Positions 8,049 to 16,083 of a stretch of DNA of 64,000 nt are shown here, one piece after another (position 1 is the stretch's first letter; each line of letters starts with the position of its first letter). A program made the translations under genes and the position numbers. Below the pieces are notes generated by a model, which ran no database searches, was not told the DNA's origin, and worked only from the letters and a program-made list of their open reading frames with translations. The DNA lies in contig DVGW01000018.1 of assembly GCA_018712515.1 (NCBI GenBank), positions 13,560 through 77,559 of the forward strand, written 5' to 3'. The stretch comes from Aphodovivens avicola. Its GTDB lineage: Bacteria; Actinomycetota; Coriobacteriia; Coriobacteriales; Eggerthellaceae.

Positions 8049-11000
8049 ATGAGCACGAACGACCGCACCTCCGCATCCGCTCCCATCTTTTCCCGCAGGG
8101 GTTTTCTCTCGCTGCTCGCCGCGACTGGAACCGTAGTCGCGTTCGGCAACGGCAGCGAACTGTTCGTTCGCGTGGCCCACGCCGATGAGGCAGGCGTGGG
8201 CGATCCCTATACCCTCTACGTCGTGAAGCGCTGGGAGGTGCCCGTCTACCTGTTCGACGTGACGGATCCCGCCAACCTCAAGCCCGTGGCGGGAGCGACG
8301 GCGCACATCACCTCTCTCTACAACGGCAAAACTGCCGATGCCGTCACCGACTCCAACGGCATCGCCGTCCTGGACGCGCGCGAGCTGTGCGAGCCCGACC
8401 CCGATCAGCAGCCGGGCGAGGTTCAGCAGAACTACTGCTTCTTCGGCAGCGTGGTCGTGCAGAAGGACGGCTACCGCACGTTCGAGACCGGCAAGATGCG
8501 CTTCATCGGCGCAGAGGAGCTGGCCGTGGCCACCGAGCCGACCGATGGCCATCCCTACGCGCGCATGGCAGCGTTCGACGACTGGGACATCCAGTACGCC
8601 GATTCCGCCACGTTCCCCGCGACGCCGGCCAACCGCGACACGCACACGCTCGTTGTCAAAACCGAGGTCTCCGACGGCCGCCCGGTGCGCGTGACCGCCT
8701 ACCAAGAGGGCGGTGCCAGTTTCCAGGTGGACGCGACACCCGACGCATCCGGCCTTGCCGTCGCCACGCTGGAGGGGCGCTTCCTCTCGACCCACGCCGA
8801 TGACGCGAGCCAGGCGTTCGCGCCGGACAAGCCTGTCTTCATCACCGTCGCCACCGACGCGGGCAATGGCGAGAGCTTCACGTTCGAGTCCAACCTCGTC
8901 GTCAAGCGGGGACACCTCGACGAGGCGTCGTTCGAGCCGGGGCAGCGATTCTCGCTCGACGAACTTGTGCCCAGCGAGGCGTCCGACGCCGACTTGTCAC
9001 CGGACAACGGCGACCTTTCCGTCACGCTCCCCGAAAGCATTCCCGTCATCGGCGGCGGCAGCATCAAGCTGCCCATCCCCTTCTTGCCCGTCACGATCGA
9101 GACGGACCCGCTCAGCTACATCTTCATCGCGGCAAAGCTGTCCATGTCGCTTCACAAGGGCACCGACGGCCGGGGCGACAAGAACGTCTGGACGCGCGAC
9201 ACGTACGAGAACTGCTCGAGCGAGGCGTTCAGGACGGCCCAAGACGCGCTCCAAAGCTATCTCAACAAGAACGCGGGCATCGCCGACACCAAGCGCTCCG
9301 CGCTCACCAAGGTGCCGGGAGGCTTTGGGTTCAGCCCCTCGTTGGAGGTGGGATTCGGCCTTTACCAGACGTGGGACGACCAGCTGCTCGTGTGGCGCGG
9401 CGACGCAAAAGGCTACGTCGAGCTCACGCTGAATCTATCCTACACCCTGCAGTTCTTCATCGCATGGTTCCCTGTCTACGTGCTGTTCGAGTTCATCGTC
9501 GACGCCTACCTCGCACTCGAAGCAGGCATGGAATTCGTTGACGCCGGGGAGAAGACAAAGCCGCAATTCTCAGGCGGCAGCGGGTTCACGTTCACGCCCA
9601 AGCTGGAGATCGCCGTGGGTGCGGGCGCGGGCATGTCGGGCGCGGCATCGATCGGCGTGCGCGGATCGGGCTTTTTGTCGTTCCCCATCAACGCGCTGTT
9701 CTCGCCGCGCGGCAAGCCGAACCCGCACATGAACCTCGACGGCGGCGTCGACGTGGCCATCTGCGTCCAGTTCATCGTCTACAAGGGATCGATCCCCCTG
9801 TACGCCGGACGCTGGAACAACATCTGGACCAACTGGCCCGACGACAAGAAATCGCTTGAGGCGGGCGAAGCGTTCACGTCCGCGCACGAGGCGTTCTTCG
9901 TCAACACCCCCGACGGCGGATACGGCTACTCGATGGCCGGCGACGACGCGCACCTGCTGCAGGGCGGCGACGGCGTCAACGCCTCGTTCGTCCCCGTCAC
10001 GAACGACGAGCTTGCCCGCACCGCCGAGCTGCACGCCGTCGCGCAGAACGACGGCAGCTACGCCTACGATGAGGCGCGCACCGAATCTGCCACGACCGGA
10101 CTCGCCTACAGCATCACGCCGCTCGCCCTGGGGGCAGAGGGCCTCAAGCCCACCGAGACCCTGGTCTACAAGCACGTGTTCAGCGACCCGCGCCAGAAGA
10201 TCTTCTCCGTCGACGGCGTCATCTGGATCGCGCGCATCGTGCCCGTCACCTACCCCACAGGCACGGGCACGCGCACGCGCCTGACCGTCGCGAAGATGGA
10301 GAACGGCGTCATGGGAAAGCCGCAGGTGGTGGAGTTCGACTTCGCCGACTACAAGGACGCAGACGGGAGCCCCGCGCCCTGCGCGCGCATCGATGCGTTC
10401 GACTGCGACTTCGACGTGGTGGGGTGCGACGAGGGCTGCAGGGCGAACCGCTGGAAGGATGGCGGCGCATTCCGCGTGCTGCTCACCATGGTCACGCGCC
10501 CCGACGGGGACGCCTCGCCCCTCACGAGTGTCGCATCCCACTCGATCGCCGCGTTCCTGTCGGTCGGCGACGACCTGTCGATCAAGACGAAGCACCTGTT
10601 CTTCGATGACTACAACCGCACCGATCAGGCGGCGATCCTGCTGTATCCGCGCATCGTGGGAGTTGGCAACAAAACGGACACCGTCGCGGCCTTCGCCCTT
10701 CACCGCATAGCTGCACCGCGAAAGACCGTATTTGACTCTGGATACAAGGAGTACCCATCAGACTGCCTTGTCGACTCGGACGGCGCCATCAGATTCACGA
10801 AGAAGGGTTTCTCGGACGTTCCGGACAATTGCTTCTTCGACGCATCAGGAAAACAGATCGATGCAACCGAGGTTCTCACCGACGCCAAGCAGAGCGTCGA
10901 AATCGCACTGCTCTTCCATGGCGCCGGCTCCCTGAATTACCTTATGTGCTACACCATGGCGACTTCGGATGACGAAAAGCAAGCCCCTCTTGTCAAGGCG

Positions 11001-12401
11001 GTCAGAGTCGTGCATACGTTCTTCAACGACAACCCGCACAAAGCCGCCGTCCTCAACGCCAACACAGCCAGGGCATACTGCCTGAACCGTTGGGCAAACT
11101 TCACGTCCACCGGGGCGGACGGCTTCATGCTTGCGGACGGAAGGAACCTCACGGCGCTCTGGTACCAGCGAACCGACACCGAAGAGCTTATCCATACCCA
11201 GACCGTCCAGCTTGACGAGAGCATCCACTTGGACAATTTCAAGCTGTCCCGCGACGGCAAGCTGCTCTACTTCGCCACCGTGCTCGACGGCAAGCAGGAG
11301 GACACGATCGGCCAGGACGGCAACCGCACGCCGGGCGAGGAGGCGCACGAGTACCGCATCCGCGCGTCGCGCATCGTCACCGACGCGTCAGGCGCCTACA
11401 AATTCATGGAACCGTTCACCATCGCGCAGCTCGACCACCCGGCCGATGCGCTAGTCGACCTGCCGCTGCCCGATTCCTACGGCTTCCTCTCCAACAGCAT
11501 CACGAGCCTGGCCGACAGCGCCTCGGATCTGTACCTGTACGCCGTTCCCAAACTCGCGCACCTGTCGCTTATCGGCTTCACCCCCATCGGCAAGACGGTG
11601 TGCGCCGGCAACGAGGAGACGTTCCTGGTGACCGTCCGCAACGACGGCAACACGGCAATCGACTCGTTCACGCTGGTGGTCGCCGACGAGTCCGGCGAGG
11701 TCGGGCGCATCCCGGTGAGCATCCCCGACGTACAGGCGGTGCTTGAGGCCAAGGACGCGCCGAACGACTCCGACGCGCTTCTGGGCTGGTACGGCGCCGC
11801 GCCCGCCGAGGACCTCGACACGGGCGCGGGCCTCCGACCCGGGCTCATGGAGGTGCAGCCGGTCGCCGACGTTCCCACCGAGGCGGGCGTGGTGCTGCCC
11901 GGCAAGCAGCGCACCTACCGATTCAACTGGACGGTTCCCGAGCAATGGCACGGCGAGACGCCCGTCGACGTGAGCATCGACCTGGGGTCGCTGACCGTCT
12001 CGACCCAGCCCGGCTGCTGCGAGCTCGAGGAGGTCCGCACGCAGGCGGTGGGCGCCCTTCAGCTCGGAATGTCGGCGAGCGATCTGCAAAACAGCGTCTC
12101 GGTGGAGCTGCCCCTCGCAACAGCGCAGTACGAGGGCGTCGAGGACATCCCGGTCGATCGGACCGCCTATAAGCGCATTGACGATCAGGGCGGCGAGATC
12201 GCCTCGCCTTCCAGCCCGTCCGACGAGAAGCCCGGCGGCGGCGAGGGAGGATCCGGCCTTGGCCGAACCGGCGACTCGCTCACCGGCACCGTCGCCGCGG
12301 CTTTGATCGCCGCCGCGGGAGCCGGGGCCGCAGCTGCAGCCGCCCGCTCCGCGCGCGGGCGCGCCGAAGACGACTCGCACGGCAAGGAGGAGAGCCGATA
12401 G
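8049..12401 (+). CDS. Large Tat-exported surface protein with C-terminal anchor
   Basis: A 1450-residue protein I cannot assign to a family. The N-terminus has a twin-arginine signal (Ser-Arg16-Arg17-Gly-Phe-Leu, hydrophobic stretch, cleavage likely after AHA near residue 46). Residues ~55-110 look like a carboxypeptidase-regulatory or Ig-like module (VAGATAHITSLYNGKTADAV). A segment near 1195-1230 resembles a CARDB/NEW3-like beta-sandwich (VTVRNDGNTAIDSFTLVV). The last 47 residues are LGRTGD, an Ala-rich membrane helix and an Arg-rich tail, the layout of a sortase or membrane anchor with a variant LPxTG motif. The ATG at 8049 follows AAGGAGG. A role in adhesion or substrate capture at the cell surface is inference only. 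A LuxR regulator gene follows 104 bp later on the same strand. Confidence 0.7.
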   Translation: MSTNDRTSASAPIFSRRGFLSLLAATGTVVAFGNGSELFVRVAHADEAGVGDPYTLYVVKRWEVPVYLFDVTDPANLKPVAGATAHITSLYNGKTADAVTDSNGIAVLDARELCEPDPDQQPGEVQQNYCFFGSVVVQKDGYRTFETGKMRFIGAEELAVATEPTDGHPYARMAAFDDWDIQYADSATFPATPANRDTHTLVVKTEVSDGRPVRVTAYQEGGASFQVDATPDASGLAVATLEGRFLSTHADDASQAFAPDKPVFITVATDAGNGESFTFESNLVVKRGHLDEASFEPGQRFSLDELVPSEASDADLSPDNGDLSVTLPESIPVIGGGSIKLPIPFLPVTIETDPLSYIFIAAKLSMSLHKGTDGRGDKNVWTRDTYENCSSEAFRTAQDALQSYLNKNAGIADTKRSALTKVPGGFGFSPSLEVGFGLYQTWDDQLLVWRGDAKGYVELTLNLSYTLQFFIAWFPVYVLFEFIVDAYLALEAGMEFVDAGEKTKPQFSGGSGFTFTPKLEIAVGAGAGMSGAASIGVRGSGFLSFPINALFSPRGKPNPHMNLDGGVDVAICVQFIVYKGSIPLYAGRWNNIWTNWPDDKKSLEAGEAFTSAHEAFFVNTPDGGYGYSMAGDDAHLLQGGDGVNASFVPVTNDELARTAELHAVAQNDGSYAYDEARTESATTGLAYSITPLALGAEGLKPTETLVYKHVFSDPRQKIFSVDGVIWIARIVPVTYPTGTGTRTRLTVAKMENGVMGKPQVVEFDFADYKDADGSPAPCARIDAFDCDFDVVGCDEGCRANRWKDGGAFRVLLTMVTRPDGDASPLTSVASHSIAAFLSVGDDLSIKTKHLFFDDYNRTDQAAILLYPRIVGVGNKTDTVAAFALHRIAAPRKTVFDSGYKEYPSDCLVDSDGAIRFTKKGFSDVPDNCFFDASGKQIDATEVLTDAKQSVEIALLFHGAGSLNYLMCYTMATSDDEKQAPLVKAVRVVHTFFNDNPHKAAVLNANTARAYCLNRWANFTSTGADGFMLADGRNLTALWYQRTDTEELIHTQTVQLDESIHLDNFKLSRDGKLLYFATVLDGKQEDTIGQDGNRTPGEEAHEYRIRASRIVTDASGAYKFMEPFTIAQLDHPADALVDLPLPDSYGFLSNSITSLADSASDLYLYAVPKLAHLSLIGFTPIGKTVCAGNEETFLVTVRNDGNTAIDSFTLVVADESGEVGRIPVSIPDVQAVLEAKDAPNDSDALLGWYGAAPAEDLDTGAGLRPGLMEVQPVADVPTEAGVVLPGKQRTYRFNWTVPEQWHGETPVDVSIDLGSLTVSTQPGCCELEEVRTQAVGALQLGMSASDLQNSVSVELPLATAQYEGVEDIPVDRTAYKRIDDQGGEIASPSSPSDEKPGGGEGGSGLGRTGDSLTGTVAAALIAAAGAGAAAAAARSARGRAEDDSHGKEESR

Positions 12402-12505
12402 CGAGATAGAAACGGCAAGCTGTCGCTTTTTCGCAGCAAAATCCCCCTCCGTTCGCCAGAACGAATACAATTGCCCCATCGGATCTGGTGAACGGAGGGT
12501 TTCCA

Positions 12506-13543
12506 ATGGGGTTTCAAAGCACGAGGGAGGATGGGCAGGCCGATGCCTTCGGCAAACTGATGCCCCTTTTGAGCTCCTCGTTCGAGCCAGGTGAATGCCA
12601 AGCAGCGATCGATCGCTTCGAAGACCCCAGCCTGCGCTCCGTCGCTCAAGCCGAGTACTGCTATTTCAGCGGACAGGCGGAGAAGGCGGCACGTATCGCC
12701 GGTAGCCTGCTTGAGCATCCCGATCTGACGGTGCGACTGTCGGCATGCTTGATCTACGCCTACGCCAACCTGCCGCTGGGCAACATCAACAGCGCGCGCT
12801 TCGCCCTGGCGGAGCTCCGCAATGCCCTTGAGAAAAGCCCGACCGCGTCGTCGGCACAGGGCCAGGCGGCGATGGCGTTCATGGGGTACACGTCCTCGGT
12901 TCTCCTGCATCTCCCGCTGCCCGAGGAGGCTCCTCCCGTCGACGCGCTCCTGCCGCTGCTCCCACCGGGTCTGCGCGCGTTCGCGCTGTACGTGGTGGCG
13001 CATCAGCTGTACCTGAAAGGCGAGTATGCGCGCAGCCTCGGGATCGCCGAGGGCGCCCTGTTCATGACGCCTGAGACCTACCCCATCCCCGAGATCTACC
13101 TGCGCCTGGTCGCCGTCATGGATTGCATGAGCCTCAAACGCACGGACGAGGCGCGCACGCATCTGCTTGCCGCATGGGAACTCGCCCGCCCCGACGGGCT
13201 CATCGAGGCGTTCGGCGAGCACCACGGGCTTTTGGGCGGCATGCTCGAGTCCGCCATCAAGAAGGATTGGCCGGAGGATTTCAAGCGCATCATCGACATC
13301 ACCTACCGCTTTTCCGCGGGATGGCGGCGTATCCACAACCCCGCCACCGAGGAGACGGTGGCGGACAACCTCACCACCAGCGAGTTCGCGGTGTCGATGC
13401 TCGCGGCGCGCGGCTGGACCAACCAGGAGATCGGCGCGCATCTGGACGTCTCGACGAACACGGTGAAAAGCTACCTGGCCTCGTCGTTCCGCAAGCTCGG
13501 CATCAGCAAGCGCTCCGAGTTGGAAAAGTTCATGCTGCGCTAA
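12506..13543 (+). CDS. LuxR-family regulator with TPR-like N-terminus
   Basis: A 345-residue regulator. The C-terminal ~60 residues are a LuxR/GerE helix-turn-helix: LTTSEFAVSMLAARGWTNQE, then a recognition helix ending in STNTVKSYLASSFRKLGIS. The N-terminal part is predicted all-helical with TPR-like alternation (SGQAEKAARIAGSLLE, LKGEYARSLGIAEGALF), as in MalT-like regulators but without a P-loop. The ATG at 12506 has GGAGGG 6 bp upstream; a GTG 18 bp earlier is possible but lies too close to that site. The last ~100 bp plus the 3' flank recur as a broken copy at 15848-15961. It may regulate the surface protein upstream (inference from proximity). Confidence 0.85.
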   Translation: MGFQSTREDGQADAFGKLMPLLSSSFEPGECQAAIDRFEDPSLRSVAQAEYCYFSGQAEKAARIAGSLLEHPDLTVRLSACLIYAYANLPLGNINSARFALAELRNALEKSPTASSAQGQAAMAFMGYTSSVLLHLPLPEEAPPVDALLPLLPPGLRAFALYVVAHQLYLKGEYARSLGIAEGALFMTPETYPIPEIYLRLVAVMDCMSLKRTDEARTHLLAAWELARPDGLIEAFGEHHGLLGGMLESAIKKDWPEDFKRIIDITYRFSAGWRRIHNPATEETVADNLTTSEFAVSMLAARGWTNQEIGAHLDVSTNTVKSYLASSFRKLGISKRSELEKFMLR

Positions 13544-13577
13544 CCGGCTTTGGCGCCGGCACCGCGCCAAAGGCACC

Positions 13578-13623
13578 GTGCCAAAGGGACACATCGGTGC
13601 CAAAGGGACACATCTAATGGCAC
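13578..13623 (-). repeat. REP-1 elements, one partial and one complete
   Basis: A complete reverse-orientation REP-1 copy (13597-13623, 27 of 27 bp) is preceded directly by an 18-bp partial copy (13578-13595) beginning GTGCCAAAGGGACACATC. They lie just after the LuxR gene. The rest of the 13544-13789 gap shows no gene. Confidence 0.85.
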
Positions 13624-13789
13624 ATGCAGAAATGGGCACTAGGAGGCATGACCTCCTGGTACTCATTTCTACCTTTTATCTGCCGGCTAACATCAGGATT
13701 ACGTTGCCGCAGAAATGCCCCGGTTTGTCGAAGACGGGACTGCGATTCAGCCTCAACACCCCCGGCCCATCGATAGCGCGATGGCAACG

Positions 13790-14353
13790 TCACATCAGCT
13801 GTTTACCAACGTTCCAAGCGCCGCCGACCTCTTCGCCCACCACACGGTAGGTCATGTGCGCAGCATCGTAGACAAGAGGCTGAAACTTGCCGAAGTCCAC
13901 CTTGCTGTCTTCTCCGAGTATTGCCTCGTCCACCAGCACGTTGACGACCTTGCCGACGACACGCGCCCCATGCTCGTCGCCCTGAATCTCGACAACCTCG
14001 CACTCCATGGTGAGCGGATACTCCTCTATGACGGGCGCATCCACGTACTCGGATTTCACAAACGTCAGGCCACTCTTTTCGGCCTTATTCACCTTGTTGC
14101 CAGTCGCGATGCCAAAGTAGTCGGCCGATACGACGTTGGCCTTATTGGCAGGAGCAACGGTGAAGGCGCCTTTCTTGACGATGTTGGCCGTGGTTTTGTG
14201 GTCGCCGATGTTGAAGCAGATCTCGTGACGGGAGCACTCGCCTGCCCACGCGGCATTCATAGCGTTAGGCACGCCGTTCTCATCGTAGCTCGCGATAATG
14301 AACACTGACTGCGGAAACAGCTCGCCCGCATTGCCCAGGCTCTTCTTTGCCAT
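13790..14353 (-). CDS. Flavin reductase family protein (FMN-binding split barrel)
   Basis: A 187-residue flavoprotein of the flavin-reductase-like/DIM6 family, probably an FMN-binding homodimer that reduces flavin or a small electrophile with NAD(P)H. Recognisable features are the N-terminal SVFIIASYDENGVPNAMNAAW strand pair that contacts FMN, the DHKTTANIVKKGAFTV helix, and the C-terminal GKVVNVLVDE barrel strand. The start at 14353 has AAAGGA six bases upstream; a longer frame starting at 14380 lacks this spacing. It is divergent from an HxlR regulator at 14548. Reductases of this kind paired with HxlR proteins often respond to quinones or aldehydes, so the regulator probably controls this gene. 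Confidence 0.87.
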   Translation of the reverse strand: MAKKSLGNAGELFPQSVFIIASYDENGVPNAMNAAWAGECSRHEICFNIGDHKTTANIVKKGAFTVAPANKANVVSADYFGIATGNKVNKAEKSGLTFVKSEYVDAPVIEEYPLTMECEVVEIQGDEHGARVVGKVVNVLVDEAILGEDSKVDFGKFQPLVYDAAHMTYRVVGEEVGGAWNVGKQLM

Positions 14354-14458
14354 TGCGCATCCTTTCACTTGTGTTGACATTCCTTCGACACGCAGTATTC
14401 TTCTTTATCGGATCGGCTGCAAGTACTGGTTTTCTTGTTAGGTACTTACCGGAACTAA

Positions 14459-14484
14459 AGCGTATCAGTCAGGAGCGATACGCT
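14459..14484. promoter_or_regulatory. Candidate HxlR operator
   Basis: A perfect 8-bp inverted repeat, AGCGTATC and GATACGCT, separated by 10 bp. It lies in the 194-bp divergent region between the flavin reductase and HxlR genes, 64 bp before the HxlR start. A second pair, AAGTAC and GTACTT, lies near 14420-14450. Either could bind the dimeric HxlR regulator. Confidence 0.45.
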
Positions 14485-14547
14485 GCGGCACCCAAAATGA
14501 TCTGATTGGCGCCCTGCCGTCCCTTCACCTCGAAGAAAGGACAACCC

Positions 14548-14895
14548 GTGAGAGAGCATCCATCCCCCGAAGACATCACCAAAGCACGCTTCGAGGGAAC
14601 CGGCTACAGCTATACGCTTTCGCTCATCCAAGGCAAGCACAAGATGGCGATTCTCTACTGCCTGATGGAGTACCAGCCGGTGCGCTTCAACCAGATGCGC
14701 CGCTATCTGGGCAACGTCGCCGACAAGACGCTGTCGGCAAACCTCAAGGAGCTCGAGCACGATGGCCTCATCGTGCGCACGGAATATCCCCAGGTACCGC
14801 CGAAGGTTGAATACACCCTCACCGAACTGGGGGATTCGCTCATGGAAGTGCTCGACCAGCTTTGCCTTTGGGGCACCGAACACAAGCCCGCCTAA
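14548..14895 (+). CDS. HxlR-family winged-helix regulator
   Basis: A 115-residue transcription factor. The family pattern is clear: GKHKMAILYCLMEYQPVRFNQ, RRYLGNVADKTLSANLKELE (recognition helix), HDGLIVRTEYPQVPPKVEYT (wing) and LTELGDSLMEVLDQLCLW. The usual N-terminal Cys that senses electrophiles in YodB/HypR-type members is not obvious: the segment before the HTH (TKARFEGTGYSYTLSLIQ) has none, although Cys residues occur later. The GTG start is chosen because GAAAGGA lies 6 bp upstream. It is divergent from the flavin reductase, its likely target. Confidence 0.9.
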   Translation: MREHPSPEDITKARFEGTGYSYTLSLIQGKHKMAILYCLMEYQPVRFNQMRRYLGNVADKTLSANLKELEHDGLIVRTEYPQVPPKVEYTLTELGDSLMEVLDQLCLWGTEHKPA

Positions 14896-14927
14896 CAACA
14901 CACCGGAGCGTGCCGGGTGCCAAAGGG

Positions 14928-14954
14928 GTGCCAAAGGGACACATCTAATGGCAC
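14928..14954 (-). repeat. REP-1 element, left flank of the transposase gene
   Basis: A full 27-bp REP-1 copy in reverse orientation, 90 bp before the RAYT start. Just before it is a partial copy, GTGCCAAAGG at 14917. With the forward copy at 15806 it brackets the transposase gene as an inverted pair. Confidence 0.88.
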
Positions 14955-15044
14955 ATATCCACATCTATCGAAGGCTCATATCCAAAGGATGCCTGACATG
15001 GCATAATGGATTTCCCGGTTCTTTTCCTCGACAAAGGAGGAGCT

Positions 15045-15815
15045 ATGGCGCGCAGCGCAAGAGCGACGCTTCCTTCCGACTTCATCCACGTAACCACAAG
15101 AGGACTGGGAAGGCGCATCATCTTCGAAGACGACCTGGACAAAGAGAGATTCCTCTCCATTCTCTCGACCAAGCTAACGGATTCGGAAAGCCGCGTCTAC
15201 GCATGGTGCCTCATGGACAACCATATCCACCTGCTGCTTCGCGCGAACAGCGCCGACCTCTCGAAATCCATGCAGCGCATCGGAGTTAGCTACGCACAGT
15301 ACTTCAACGGCAGGCATGGGCATGTAGGGAAGGTTTTCCAAAACCGCTTCAACGCCCATCCGATAATGGGTGAAACTCATCTGCTTGCGACGATTCGATA
15401 CATTCATCGAAACCCCCTCGAAACCGGAACGGCGATGGATCGCTACGATTGGAGCAGCTATCGGGCGATCCTCGGGAAAGAGCATGCGCGCGGAGCGGAG
15501 ATGACCGACTCGAAAACGGTGCTCGAGCTATTCGGCGGAAAGAATGCTTTCATCCGTTTCCACAATGAAGAAAGCGAGGCAGACGGTTTCGAAAGGATTG
15601 ACGGATACCGGCGCCGAATCGATGATGTCGAGGCTGCCGAAATCGCGATCGGAATGTTTGGAAGCGCTTTCTCAGATCGAATCTGCTCAATGCCTAAAGC
15701 AAAACGAGACGACGCTTTGGCACGGTTGAAATTTGCCGGTCTTTCCATCAGGCAAATCGAAAGATTGACAGGCATAGGGAGAGGGATTATCACGAGAGCG
15801 CGAGCGTGCCATTAG
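15045..15815 (+). CDS. REP-associated tyrosine transposase (RAYT, Y1/HUH family)
   Basis: A 256-residue single-strand DNA transposase of the TnpA_REP type. The HUH metal site is intact (WCLMDNHIHLLLR, His60-Ile-His62), and the catalytic-tyrosine helix reads SYAQYFNGRHGHVGKVFQNR (Tyr83/Tyr86). The IRYIHRNPLETG motif that follows is typical of the family. The C-terminal ~60 residues end in an HTH-like segment (LSIRQIERLTGIGRGIITRA). RAYTs nick and move short palindromic REP sequences. This one is flanked by inverted REP-1 copies at 14928 and 15806, and its TAG stop lies inside the right-hand copy. The start at 15045 has AAAGGAGG directly upstream. It appears complete and potentially active. Confidence 0.93.
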   Translation: MARSARATLPSDFIHVTTRGLGRRIIFEDDLDKERFLSILSTKLTDSESRVYAWCLMDNHIHLLLRANSADLSKSMQRIGVSYAQYFNGRHGHVGKVFQNRFNAHPIMGETHLLATIRYIHRNPLETGTAMDRYDWSSYRAILGKEHARGAEMTDSKTVLELFGGKNAFIRFHNEESEADGFERIDGYRRRIDDVEAAEIAIGMFGSAFSDRICSMPKAKRDDALARLKFAGLSIRQIERLTGIGRGIITRARACH

Positions 15816-15832
15816 ATGTGTCCCTTTGGCAC
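15806..15832 (+). repeat. REP-1 element, right flank, overlapping the RAYT stop codon
   Basis: A full forward 27-bp REP-1 copy. Bases 15813-15815 of the repeat (TAG) form the stop codon of the transposase. A truncated repeat, GTGCC followed by TTTGGCAC, follows immediately. Confidence 0.88.
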
Positions 15833-15847
15833 GTGCCTTTGGCACGT

Positions 15848-15961
15848 GGGCGTTTCGACGAACACGGTGAAAAGCTACCTGGCCTCGTCGTTCCGCAAGC
15901 TCGGCATCAGCAAGCGCTCCGAACTTGAAAAGTTCATGCTGCGCTAACCGGCTCCGGCGCC
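15848..15961 (+). pseudogene. Truncated duplicate of the LuxR gene 3' end
   Basis: 114 bp matching 13444-13557 at 107 positions: the last ~32 codons of the LuxR regulator (GVSTNTVKSYLASS through KFMLR, then TAA) plus 14 bp of its 3' flank. Most of the differences inside the coding part are silent (for example GAG TTG against GAA CTT), so it looks like the relic of a once-functional paralogue. It begins right after the REP-1 remnants bounding the transposase module. Confidence 0.85.
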
Positions 15962-15998
15962 AAGGACGCCAAAGCGCCGCTGCCATTCGCCGGATGAA

Positions 15999-16065
15999 GT
16001 GTTACGAATCTTGACTTGGTGTTACTCCAATCCCTATAGTGTTACGAGTTCGTTTTTCGTAACAC
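15999..16065 (+). promoter_or_regulatory. nik promoter with four phased NikR-like half-sites
   Basis: The promoter is TTGACT (16011-16016), 18 bp, TATAGT (16035-16040). Half-sites GTGTTAC start at 15999, 16019 and 16039, and the inverted GTAACAC starts at 16059, each exactly 20 bp apart. The last two form GTGTTAC-N13-GTAACAC, which matches the NikR operator pattern I recall for some bacterial groups; it is embedded in a perfect 12-bp inverted repeat (16036-16047 and 16057-16068). Sites flank the -35, fill the spacer and cover the start point, implying tight repression when nickel is plentiful. Confidence 0.85.
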
Positions 16066-16083
16066 TATCGTCGAAGGAGAACC

